Source: an uncultured Lachnospiraceae bacterium (GTDB lineage Bacteria > Bacillota > Clostridia > Lachnospirales > Lachnospiraceae). From it: a DNA stretch of 50,123 nt. Under the pieces are notes generated by a model that saw nothing but the letters and a program-made list of their open reading frames with translations, made no database searches and was not told where the DNA came from. The stretch lies in the NCBI GenBank assembly GCA_900539175.1, contig UQAW01000021.1, forward strand, positions 1-50,123. The letters are read 5' to 3'. Both the position numbers and the translations under genes were made by a program. This document shows positions 7,385 to 14,831 of the stretch, piece by piece. The stretch's first letter is position 1. Each line of letters begins with the position of its first letter.

Positions 7385-9505
7385 TTAACCCAAATACAGT
7401 AATTCTACCATTTGTACATAAGCGTAATAGTCATGTTCATAAAGATCAAAATCGAATTTTATACGTATACTTTCTTTATTCTGATTAATTGTATTATAAA
7501 AATCGCATATATAATATCCGCTTCCGTTTGATTTGCTAAGGACTGCATTGGTATCGAATTGGCTCTTCGTATTAAAGGCAAAGTTACATTGTACGGTTAA
7601 TCTTAGTAAATATCTGCCTGCCGGTACGTTTTTAACAGTATAACTGAATGATTTTGTGAGGGCTCTGTCTTGCGGATCATATAATCCCGTTATATTGCTG
7701 GCGTTAACATATCTTTTATTTCCAATAGCATAAATAAGACTAACCAGTTCATTCTCTTTGGGTCTTACTGTGATCAGGATATTCATACCAGGTCTTATAA
7801 CACAATTTAAATAGTTTTTATTGCCGGTACCATTCAGCTGCGCTATAAACTGTGTTTCTGTTGCTTTGTCTAAATAGACGTTTACAATAGAAGAATCCGG
7901 AATCGCCATACCTTCGAAATAAAAGCTGCCATTCGTCTCTTCAATGTCAAGTGCAAGTTTAATAGCTTCTCTCACTGTCAGAACAGGTGTTGCGTCATTT
8001 GGGTCCGCTGCATTTCTGGCTGCTATACGCACCTGCTTTATAGTATTATGCATATCTAAAGTAAAGGAGGCTGTTGAGCTTTCTGTGGTTCCCAGATATG
8101 GTCCCCAGTCATTGCCTGATGTTACCAGATTACCGTTAATGTCCAGTTTGGCAAACTGTCCGGTAAATTGTGCAGTAGACAATTTTATGGCGCCGCCATT
8201 GTCGATGGTCTGTAGCTGATTGTAATTAATAGGGATCAACCGGCTGCTGAACTGATCCAGAGTGTTTAATGCCAAAGGTGATAAGCCTTGATGAGGGTAG
8301 TAATTCTCCGGATTCAAATAAGAACCGATTTGATTTTGGTTGGGCTGTATAGTAGCGATGGATTCATCTCCGATTACAATTGTGGTATTAGGAGATACGT
8401 TATATACTGGTGCGGTGCCTGAGTTATAATACCGTATATTGGGATTGATATAAGCGGTTTCTCCGGTATTAATACTTAATCCCTGGGTAAAGGACTGGCT
8501 GGAAGTATCGCTGACCGTATTGGTACTCTGGTAAGTATGGGAGTAATTTGCAGATGCCGACATTGTAAAGGTTGGTATGATGCCTAAGCTTAAACCTCCG
8601 GATATGCTGGCACCAATCGTATTGCTGTAAGTGGAACTGTAACTTGTGCTTTTGGACATGCTGTTCCCTGTTTGACCAGTAATGGTCGAATTTTTGGAAA
8701 TCACTAAGTTTTCCATCTGCACTCCAATGATCGGATAAGCGGCAACCAGAGGATTTCTGGCAATGAAACTTACAGAGGGATCAATTCTTCCCGATACCTT
8801 TTCATAATCCGTATAAGGATCATTGGCGGTACGGGCTTTATAAGGATTGGATACATATTTTTTGTAACCTTGCGCAGCCAGATCATCGCTCCATTTTGTG
8901 ACAACCAGATTGATTACTGTATAGCCCTCTGTTTCAAAACTGTCGGGAATACCGTCGCGGTCGCTGTCTCTTGTATCATCTGCAGCGGCGGAAGCGCTTC
9001 GGGCCATTGTTTTTTTTGCGGCAAAGAAATTGGTATCCGGAACAATGTCATTTTCCTCGCTTACATCGGAATAATCCGGATTTTTCAGATAAGTGTCAGA
9101 TATGATTTCTGCTTCCAGGCTTTCGGATTTCCAGAATAATACGGCGCCTTGATAATCTTTTAAGGGGACACTTTCGGAAAGCTGCTGCTCAATTCGGATT
9201 TTATATTGTCTGTCTGCTTCCAGTGTGATGCTGGCCGGTTTCAGAGAGGAATTCACCAGCAGAGTGTCATCAACCTGTATGATGCAGTCGGAAGTATCCG
9301 TAAAAATTGTGTATTCATCCGTTGCTGCCGGGATGAGATGCCCCACCCACCGGACGGAAGAGATTTCTTTGTTTAGACAGATCTCAGGAAGTCCTGTCTT
9401 ATCGAAATCCAGCTTTTTGTTTCGCGTAGGTGCAATAAACTCCAGTTGGCTGAAAGCTTTATCTTTAAAGTAATATCCTATTAAACCTTCAAATTTAAAA
9501 TTCAT
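7385..9505 (-). CDS. Binary toxin B component (C2II/Ib/PA-like pore-forming translocase)
   Basis: This is the binding and translocation half of an AB binary toxin. In order it has a PA14-like carbohydrate-type domain (about 1-140; GLIGYYFKDK, VRWVGHLIPA), a spacer with basic sites (K164, K165, R169, R179), the Ca2+-binding DSDRDGIPD (180-188), heptamerisation and pore domains with NPLVAAYPIIGVQME (251-265), an alternating Ser/Thr-rich membrane-insertion loop (about 273-340), SINTGETAYINPNIRYYN (345-361) and the phi-clamp segment LDQFSSR (416-422, F419, equivalent to PA F427 and C2II F428). Long segments match C2II of C. botulinum as I remember it. There is no signal peptide, as in C2II, and no furin-type site. 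The last 110 or so residues, the receptor-binding domain, look unlike C2II. A GGAG (9513-9518 region) precedes the ATG, 12 bases after the A gene. The identity is strong; function in this host is inferred. Confidence 0.95.
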   Translation of the reverse strand: MNFKFEGLIGYYFKDKAFSQLEFIAPTRNKKLDFDKTGLPEICLNKEISSVRWVGHLIPAATDEYTIFTDTSDCIIQVDDTLLVNSSLKPASITLEADRQYKIRIEQQLSESVPLKDYQGAVLFWKSESLEAEIISDTYLKNPDYSDVSEENDIVPDTNFFAAKKTMARSASAAADDTRDSDRDGIPDSFETEGYTVINLVVTKWSDDLAAQGYKKYVSNPYKARTANDPYTDYEKVSGRIDPSVSFIARNPLVAAYPIIGVQMENLVISKNSTITGQTGNSMSKSTSYSSTYSNTIGASISGGLSLGIIPTFTMSASANYSHTYQSTNTVSDTSSQSFTQGLSINTGETAYINPNIRYYNSGTAPVYNVSPNTTIVIGDESIATIQPNQNQIGSYLNPENYYPHQGLSPLALNTLDQFSSRLIPINYNQLQTIDNGGAIKLSTAQFTGQFAKLDINGNLVTSGNDWGPYLGTTESSTASFTLDMHNTIKQVRIAARNAADPNDATPVLTVREAIKLALDIEETNGSFYFEGMAIPDSSIVNVYLDKATETQFIAQLNGTGNKNYLNCVIRPGMNILITVRPKENELVSLIYAIGNKRYVNASNITGLYDPQDRALTKSFSYTVKNVPAGRYLLRLTVQCNFAFNTKSQFDTNAVLSKSNGSGYYICDFYNTINQNKESIRIKFDFDLYEHDYYAYVQMVELLYLG

Positions 9506-9517
9506 TTTTATGCTCCT

Positions 9518-10795
9518 TTAATTTTGTTTTACAATTGCATCAATGACCATTTTTGTAACGACTTTGTTGCCGGGATGTGTCTCCCGGATGGGGGTAATTC
9601 TGAAAATCTGGAATGTGGAATTTTTGTCCAGAATGATTTCCTTTTCACTTGCGTATTCATCAAATCCAGTAATATATGCAGCATGTGTACCTTCCGGTAA
9701 ATAAAGACGGAAGATTGCTTTTCTCGGCTGGAAAGAGCTTACATCCGCACTGGAAAGAGAAGTGCTTGAGTAGGCCAGATTTTCAATGCTCTTCCCGGTC
9801 CATTCTTTTATAAAGGCGGTTACTTTTTCCGTGTCAGTTTCTGAATTTGGTTTGTCAAACGTATGAGTGGTTGGAAGGCCGAACGTATCAAGTCCTACCC
9901 TGCGATATACAATCAGTTCTTCAGGAATCGGTTTTTTTCCAAGTGCAGTGCTTAATAAGTTGATTTTTTCATTTAATTCTGCGTTATCTGGTGTCATATG
10001 GTTTCTAAGGTACTGGTTGATAGCCTGATAATCCCTTTTAATATACAGAGAAATTGCCTCTGCCTGTTCCTGGGTCAGCAGTTCCCGAAAACCAGAATAA
10101 TGTTCTTCTCCCCAGCCCACGCCTTTTGCATTTTCAAAATCCAGCAAGTTCATCAGATCGGCCTGTATCAGAATATGATCCCTTCCGTTGAAAGGGGTGA
10201 TTACGGCGCTTCTCGGTATAATAGAAAATCCTCTGTCAAACAACAGCGAGGGATTGGAGCCACCGGTCAGCACTCCATAATTAAATCCCATTGGGGCCCG
10301 TATTTCTACGACAACAGGATTGTTGGTATCAAGACTTTGACCGGTCATATCAATTTCCAGAAAATCAAACTTTTTGTAGCTCTTTCCAAGCAGCTGTTCG
10401 CGAAGTTTCAATACGGTTTCACTTGTGATCGTTGCATATCCTTCCCGAAGCTCAAAGGTAATGCCGAGATCCGACGGATTTATTCTGGCATACCCCATTA
10501 CATCACTGCTCAAAGTTTGGTAGGAAATGGAATCACGAATTCTTTGCACATCAGATAATTCTTCACGCTGTGCGGTTTCTTCTAATTCAGAAACCACATC
10601 AGAAAAAAAAGTCATATTTTTAGAGTAGTCGTAAATTTCTGTTTTTTCGATTGTATTTTCCAGTTTTGCAACGGTAAGTTGTTCCGTGTATGTGAGAGCC
10701 TTTTTCCATTCGGTTTCCTGGTTTCGGCCCCATTCTTTTGCTTCTTCCCATTTTGTTTCTTCTCTGAAATCTATCATATCAGGTACAATCGGCAT
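9518..10795 (-). CDS. Binary toxin A component, actin-type ADP-ribosyltransferase (C2I-like)
   Basis: This is the enzymatic half of the binary toxin. It is predicted to transfer ADP-ribose from NAD to host actin after delivery by the B component. Its 425 residues form two related lobes. The N-terminal lobe (1-215 or so) resembles the B-binding adaptor of C2I. The C-terminal lobe has the full R-S-E signature: VYRRV (R298/R299), SSTS (343-346) and the ExE pair E384-K385-E386. NSTFQIFRITPI closes the fold. Start, length and many segments (FNYGVL, RGFSIIPRSAVIT, WTGKSIENLAYSSTSL) parallel C. botulinum C2I. There is no signal peptide, as in C2I. AGGAG lies nine bases before the ATG. Actin as target is inferred from family membership. 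The A-then-B order is that of the C2 locus. Confidence 0.95.
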   Translation of the reverse strand: MPIVPDMIDFREETKWEEAKEWGRNQETEWKKALTYTEQLTVAKLENTIEKTEIYDYSKNMTFFSDVVSELEETAQREELSDVQRIRDSISYQTLSSDVMGYARINPSDLGITFELREGYATITSETVLKLREQLLGKSYKKFDFLEIDMTGQSLDTNNPVVVEIRAPMGFNYGVLTGGSNPSLLFDRGFSIIPRSAVITPFNGRDHILIQADLMNLLDFENAKGVGWGEEHYSGFRELLTQEQAEAISLYIKRDYQAINQYLRNHMTPDNAELNEKINLLSTALGKKPIPEELIVYRRVGLDTFGLPTTHTFDKPNSETDTEKVTAFIKEWTGKSIENLAYSSTSLSSADVSSFQPRKAIFRLYLPEGTHAAYITGFDEYASEKEIILDKNSTFQIFRITPIRETHPGNKVVTKMVIDAIVKQN

Positions 10796-10819
10796 TTTGA
10801 GTTACTCCTTTTTTTGAGG

Positions 10820-10848
10820 TACAATATATAGTATTGTATGAATGTCAA
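10820..10848 (-). promoter_or_regulatory. Toxin operon promoter region with operator-like dyad
   Basis: On the minus strand a TTGACA (10848-10843) is followed, at 16-17 bases, by weak -10 candidates (TATTGT or ATTGTA) that lie inside a dyad with arms TACAATA and TATTGTA (10820-10838). The dyad is centred where a repressor or activator would block or help RNA polymerase. The -10 match is poor, so either regulated sigma-A use or another sigma factor is possible. It is 25 bases from the A-component start codon. Confidence 0.5.
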
Positions 10849-10937
10849 ATTTGTGATAAAATTGTAATAATTTAGAAGAATTTGTAGCATGACAGAATTT
10901 GAAAAATAAGGTGTGCCCAAATAGAGGTGCTGTTTGG

Positions 10938-10994
10938 AAGACTGCCGAAGGAAAGTTCCGGAAAAAGGGGCTTTCTTTTGGGCAGTCTTTTTTT
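10938..10994 (+). terminator. Intrinsic terminator/attenuator in the pabA leader
   Basis: The arms AAGACTGCC (10938-10946) and GGCAGTCTT (10981-10989) enclose further pairing (GAAAG/CTTTC) and run into a T7 tract. It points toward pabA, although the gene to its left is transcribed away. It can therefore only stop a short plus-strand leader transcript, which suggests attenuation of pabABC or the end of a small RNA. No clear plus-strand promoter was recognised upstream. Confidence 0.7.
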
Positions 10995-11044
10995 GTCTGG
11001 CAAAGGTTATTCTACGAATGCTATGATGAGAAGGAGAAGGCAAT

Positions 11045-11674
11045 ATGTACTTGATGGTTGATAATTATGATTCTTTTGTATACAATCTGGCTTGTTATCT
11101 GGAAGAGCTGGGGGAAGAGGTAGAACTGGTACGCAATGATAAAATCAGTGTCAGTCAGGTGGAAGCGATGCGGCTGGCCGGAATACTTGAGGGAATTCTT
11201 ATTTCCCCCGGTCCTAAAAGTCCAAAGGATTGCGGAAATTGCTGTGAGATTGTGAAGAGAATGGCAGGCAAAATACCGATTCTCGGGGTTTGTCTGGGAC
11301 ATCAGATTATTGGTCATGTATTTGGAGCAGAAGTAGAAAAAGGAGTCTATCCCATGCACGGAAAAGTGACGTGGATTCACACGGCAGGAAGGGGAATTTT
11401 TCAGGATCTTCCGGAGACATATCAGGTAACCCGGTATCATTCTCTGGTAGTCAGCGAAGAGAATTTTCCGCAGGAACTACAAGTGGATGCCCGGTCAGAA
11501 GATGGTGTGATTATGGCCCTGAGCCACAGGACGCTGCCGGTTTTTGGAGTTCAGTTTCATCCAGAGGCAGTGCTTACAGAGTATGGTCATGAGATTTTAG
11601 AGAATTTCACAAAAATTTGCAGAAGGTGGGGAAATGCATATGAAGACAATGGTGCGAAAATTGCCGTTTTATAG
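11045..11674 (+). CDS. pabA: Aminodeoxychorismate synthase glutaminase component (PabA/TrpG type)
   Basis: This class I glutamine amidotransferase supplies ammonia to PabB for 4-amino-4-deoxychorismate synthesis. The oxyanion/nucleophile motif GVCLGHQ (C83) and the catalytic pair in FHPEAVLTEYG (H172, E174) are intact, as is the N-terminal DNYDSFVYNL. AGAAGGAGAAGG lies before the ATG. PabA and TrpG cannot be told apart by sequence alone. The assignment rests on the pabB and pabC genes that follow, with a 41-base overlap into pabB. No trp gene is near. Confidence 0.92.
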   Translation: MYLMVDNYDSFVYNLACYLEELGEEVELVRNDKISVSQVEAMRLAGILEGILISPGPKSPKDCGNCCEIVKRMAGKIPILGVCLGHQIIGHVFGAEVEKGVYPMHGKVTWIHTAGRGIFQDLPETYQVTRYHSLVVSEENFPQELQVDARSEDGVIMALSHRTLPVFGVQFHPEAVLTEYGHEILENFTKICRRWGNAYEDNGAKIAVL

Positions 11675-13004
11675 GGAATTGGCAGTTGTATTTGAAAGAT
11701 ATCGGGAACAGAAAATGGCGGTATTTCTGGATTCATCTATGGAAAACAATCTGGGTCGGTATTCTGTGATTGGTCTGAATCCTTATCTAATATTGAAAGA
11801 AGAAGATGGTATTTGCTATAAAAATGGGAAGCCGGAACTGAAAAGTTTTGAGGAGGAGATGAAGAACTGTCTGAAAGCGTATTATGAGGTGAATGAGACA
11901 AGACTTCCGCTGATTGCCGGGGCAATCGGTTATTTTTCTTATGATTACGGAAGAAAATTTGAACAGATCAAGACAAGACATCCAAAGAAAATCCGTATGC
12001 CTGAAGCGATGTTTGCTTTTTATGATTTACTGATCCTTGAGGATAAAAAGGAAAAAGAACTGTATGTGACTGCCAGAGGAGCCTTGGAAGCGCAGGAAAC
12101 AGCATTAGATCGTCTGGAGCAGGAAATTGCGGAGTGTGTTCCGGTTGTTTGCCCAAAAAGGCATGGGAGGCTTGCGGGATTTGCCCCGAATTTTGGGAAG
12201 GAGGAGTATAAACAGACCATTGACCGTATGATCTCCTATATTTTGGAAGGGGATATTTATATTGCCAATATGACACAGCAGCTTACCGTGCACAGTACAA
12301 AAGATCCTTATGAAGTATATCGGTATCTGCGGACCTATAATCCGGCACCATTCGGAGGGTATTTTAACTATGGAGATTTTCAGATTGTCAGTGCTTCACC
12401 GGAACGTTTTTTGCAGGTGAAGGATGGGGAAATTGAGACCAGGCCGATCAAAGGGACCAGAAAGCGGGGAAATACACCCAAGGAGGATGCTGTTCTGAAA
12501 AAGGAATTGCAGGAATCCACCAAAGATCGGAGTGAACTTTTGATGATCGTGGATCTGGAACGTAATGATTTAAACCATGTGTGTCAGCCGGGAACTGTGA
12601 GGGTAACAGAGCATTTTGCGGTGGAGACATATGCGACAGTCTTCCATCTGGTGACGACTGTGGCAGGGAAGATGAAGGAAGGGCTGCAGGTGATGGATTT
12701 GATGGAAGCGGCTTTTCCGGGTGGTTCTATCACAGGTGCACCGAAGATTCGGGCGATGGAACTTATAGATGAGTTGGAACATGACCGCAGAGGGTTGTAT
12801 ACCGGGTCCATCGGATATCTCTCGCTGGATGGAAGTTGTGATTTGAACATTGTGATCCGGACCGCAGTTTGCCAGGATGGTGTTTATCATCTTGGAGTGG
12901 GCGGGGGAATTACCTGCGAATCGGAACTTGAATTTGAATATGAAGAGACTTTGCAAAAGGCAAGAGCTGTACTGGAGGCGCTTGCTGACGGGAATGATGA
13001 GTGA
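11634..13004 (+). CDS. pabB: Aminodeoxychorismate synthase component I (PabB)
   Basis: This enzyme converts chorismate plus ammonia to 4-amino-4-deoxychorismate. The chorismate-binding domain occupies about 185-450. The decisive motif is PIKGTRKRG with K273: PabB uses this lysine, where anthranilate synthase TrpE has alanine (PIAGT). Other family motifs are DLERNDL, FPGGSITGAPK and the closing GGGITCESE. The start may be the ATG at 11634 or 11640, both inside the end of pabA, with a GGTGGGGA just upstream, implying coupling. Its stop overlaps the first possible pabC start. Confidence 0.92.
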   Translation: MHMKTMVRKLPFYRELAVVFERYREQKMAVFLDSSMENNLGRYSVIGLNPYLILKEEDGICYKNGKPELKSFEEEMKNCLKAYYEVNETRLPLIAGAIGYFSYDYGRKFEQIKTRHPKKIRMPEAMFAFYDLLILEDKKEKELYVTARGALEAQETALDRLEQEIAECVPVVCPKRHGRLAGFAPNFGKEEYKQTIDRMISYILEGDIYIANMTQQLTVHSTKDPYEVYRYLRTYNPAPFGGYFNYGDFQIVSASPERFLQVKDGEIETRPIKGTRKRGNTPKEDAVLKKELQESTKDRSELLMIVDLERNDLNHVCQPGTVRVTEHFAVETYATVFHLVTTVAGKMKEGLQVMDLMEAAFPGGSITGAPKIRAMELIDELEHDRRGLYTGSIGYLSLDGSCDLNIVIRTAVCQDGVYHLGVGGGITCESELEFEYEETLQKARAVLEALADGNDE

Positions 13005-13018
13005 GAGGGGGAAATGAG

Positions 13019-13747
13019 TTGTTGATACCAGATGAGGGATATTATTTTGGTATAGGTGCATTTGAGACCATTGCTGTAGAAGCGGGAACTCCTGTGTTCC
13101 TGGAGCAGCATTATGAGCGTTTGAATCGTGCTTTGAAATTTTTTGAGTTGGATATCCCGATGAGGGAGATTGAGAGGAAGGCAGAGCAATGTTTAAAAGA
13201 ACCTGGGATGTGTGAGGGACGGAAAGTACTGAAAATCACGGTGTCGCCCGGAAATCTTCTGGTTGCTTCTAGGGAAAATACTTACCGGGAGGAAGATTAT
13301 GAGCGGGGATTCTGTGTGGATTTTAGCCGGGTACGGAGAAATGAGACATCACCTTTTACCTATCACAAAACCTTGAACTATGGAGATTGTCTGCTGGAAA
13401 AACGGCGGGCAAAAGCAGCTGGAATTGACGAGCCTGTATTTTTAAACATGAAAGGGATCATTTCGGAAGGGGCGTCCACAAATGTGTTTTTTGTGAAAGC
13501 AGGACAGGTGATTACGCCGGAGGTTTCCTGCGGACTTTTGCCGGGAATTCTGCGGGGATATATCTGCCGGGTATGTGAGGCAGAGGAGCGAGAGATTTTG
13601 CCGGAGGAGGTGAGAGAATGTGAAGAGATGTTCCTTACCAATTCCTTGTTGGGCGTAATGCCGGTCACTTCGTTTGGGCAGTATCAATTTCCGTCACAGA
13701 AAAAAGGAAGGGAGCTATTAAGAAAGTATCGTGAAGAACGTTTTTAA
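13019..13747 (+). CDS. pabC: 4-amino-4-deoxychorismate lyase (PabC), fold-type IV PLP enzyme
   Basis: PabC releases pyruvate from aminodeoxychorismate to give p-aminobenzoate. The class IV aminotransferase-like fold is shown by the early FGIGAFETI, the PLP lysine in TYHKTLNYG, and ISEGASTNVFF, which binds the cofactor phosphate. The frame is open from a GTG at 13001 overlapping the pabB stop. That codon has no ribosome site, while AGGGGG (13006-13011) is well placed for the TTG at 13019 (or 13022), which would give a natural N-terminus LLIPDEGYYFG. The family also contains D-amino-acid and branched-chain aminotransferases; the operon supports PabC. Confidence 0.88.
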   Translation: MLIPDEGYYFGIGAFETIAVEAGTPVFLEQHYERLNRALKFFELDIPMREIERKAEQCLKEPGMCEGRKVLKITVSPGNLLVASRENTYREEDYERGFCVDFSRVRRNETSPFTYHKTLNYGDCLLEKRRAKAAGIDEPVFLNMKGIISEGASTNVFFVKAGQVITPEVSCGLLPGILRGYICRVCEAEEREILPEEVRECEEMFLTNSLLGVMPVTSFGQYQFPSQKKGRELLRKYREERF

Positions 13748-13759
13748 AAAAGCAGTACA

Positions 13760-13788
13760 TTGACGCAGCTATCGTACCCGGGTATAAT
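13760..13788 (+). promoter_or_regulatory. Near-consensus sigma-A promoter of the barnase gene
   Basis: TTGACG (13760-13765), a 17-base spacer and TATAAT (13783-13788) form an almost perfect housekeeping promoter 97 bases before the barnase start. The leader can form a GTTTTGC/GCAAAAC hairpin (13830-13862) just before AAGGAG (13870-13875). Confidence 0.85.
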
Positions 13789-13884
13789 AAATGAAAGCTG
13801 TGGGGATGAATGTCTGCGGAAATATGAGTGTTTTGCGGGGGTTGAAAATGTTTTAGCAAAACGGGACATAAGGAGAATGATAGC

Positions 13885-14382
13885 ATGAGAAAAAAATTAA
13901 AGTATTTATTAGGGATCCTTTTGGTCATCCTGGGATTGTTTGCCGGATGCGGAAATCTGACCGGGCAGACCGATACAGATTCTGTACAAATAAGTTCTCA
14001 AAGCAGTGATAAGGTTGATAGTACTGGGGAAATTCAGGAGGACGGTACATATACATCGAAGGACGAGGTGGCAGCCTATCTGCATCTATTTGGTCATTTG
14101 CCCGATAATTTCATAACGAAGAAAGAAGCCAGGGAACTTGGCTGGGTAAGCAGTGAGGGGAACCTTGGAGAGGTGGCGCCCGGAAAGAGTATCGGAGGAG
14201 ACTATTTTGGAAATTATGAAGGAATTCTGCCGCAGCAAGAGGGAAGAGAGTATCATGAGTGTGATATCGAAGGGGACGGCGGATACCGTGGTGCCAGGCG
14301 AATCGTATATTCCAATGATGGATTGATTTATTATACAGAAGATCATTATGAAACCTTTGAATTGCTGTACGGAGAGGAGTAG
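13885..14382 (+). CDS. Lipoprotein barnase-family ribonuclease
   Basis: This is a guanine-preferring ribonuclease of the barnase/Sa family, predicted to be anchored outside the cell. Residues 1-22 are a lipoprotein signal with lipobox LFAGC (C22). Residues 23-55 are a low-complexity linker, and 56-163 align without gaps to mature barnase at a constant offset of 52. Every catalytic residue is kept: K79 (barnase K27), E125 (E73), R135 (R83), R139 (R87) and H154 (H102), along with LPDNFITKKEARELGW and VAPGKSIGGD. Secreted barnase is normally free; lipid anchoring is unusual. The barstar gene begins three bases after the stop. The role (nutrition, competition or defence) is unknown. Confidence 0.93.
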   Translation: MRKKLKYLLGILLVILGLFAGCGNLTGQTDTDSVQISSQSSDKVDSTGEIQEDGTYTSKDEVAAYLHLFGHLPDNFITKKEARELGWVSSEGNLGEVAPGKSIGGDYFGNYEGILPQQEGREYHECDIEGDGGYRGARRIVYSNDGLIYYTEDHYETFELLYGEE

Positions 14383-14385
14383 AAG

Positions 14386-14631
14386 ATGAGGGTGATATTA
14401 GATGCAGGCTGTATGATGCAGAAGGAGGAGACGCACCAATATCTGAAGGAAAAGCTGGGATTTCCAGAATATTATGGAAAAAACCTGGATGCCCTCTATG
14501 ATTGTCTGATGGATTTGAATGATACAGAGGTGATTTTCGAGCATCAGGAAAATGCAGGAGCATATTATCAACGAGTATATCAGATTTTCCAGGAGGCAGA
14601 GAAACAAAATCCGGGATTGCGGATAGGGTAG
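14386..14631 (+). CDS. Barstar-family ribonuclease inhibitor
   Basis: This 81-residue cytoplasmic inhibitor protects the producer from its own barnase. The inhibitory segment FPEYYGKNLDALYDCL places D35 and D39 exactly where barstar has its key aspartates, and the helix AYYQRVYQIFQEAEKQNPG matches the C-terminal part. It is slightly shorter than the 90 residues of B. amyloliquefaciens barstar and ends soon after the last helix. It follows the barnase stop by three bases with GGAGAGGAG as ribosome site, so the two are made together. Confidence 0.93.
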   Translation: MRVILDAGCMMQKEETHQYLKEKLGFPEYYGKNLDALYDCLMDLNDTEVIFEHQENAGAYYQRVYQIFQEAEKQNPGLRIG

Positions 14632-14693
14632 AAAGCCTTTTTTGATGAAAAAATTACTTTTTATGCCTCTGCAAAGCAAAAAAAATGTAAATC

Positions 14694-14722
14694 TTGCGTG
14701 AATTAATAAAATAATATATAGT
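14694..14722 (+). promoter_or_regulatory. Sigma-A-like promoter of the PurF-like gene
   Basis: TTGCGT (14694-14699), a 17-base AT-rich spacer and TATAGT (14717-14722) precede an approximately 105-base leader. No purine riboswitch core was recognised in that leader. AAAGGGAG lies just before the ATG at 14832. Confidence 0.6.
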
Positions 14723-14831
14723 AAAACAGTAAAAAATGTAGTAACATAGATAAGGATTGAAAAAAATCAGGTAAACATAAAATTACCGAATCGTTACAAG
14801 ATTAGCTATAAGAAAGGGAGAAAATAGAATC

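Noticed and set aside
11045..13004. Anthranilate synthase (trpG-trpE)
   Set aside because: The component I protein has PIKGT with lysine (K273), the PabB type, and pabC follows at once; no trp genes are nearby.
13885..14631. Polymorphic/contact-dependent toxin system
   Set aside because: There is no long delivery domain, LXG or WXG region, or secretion apparatus; the RNase is a simple lipoprotein with its inhibitor.
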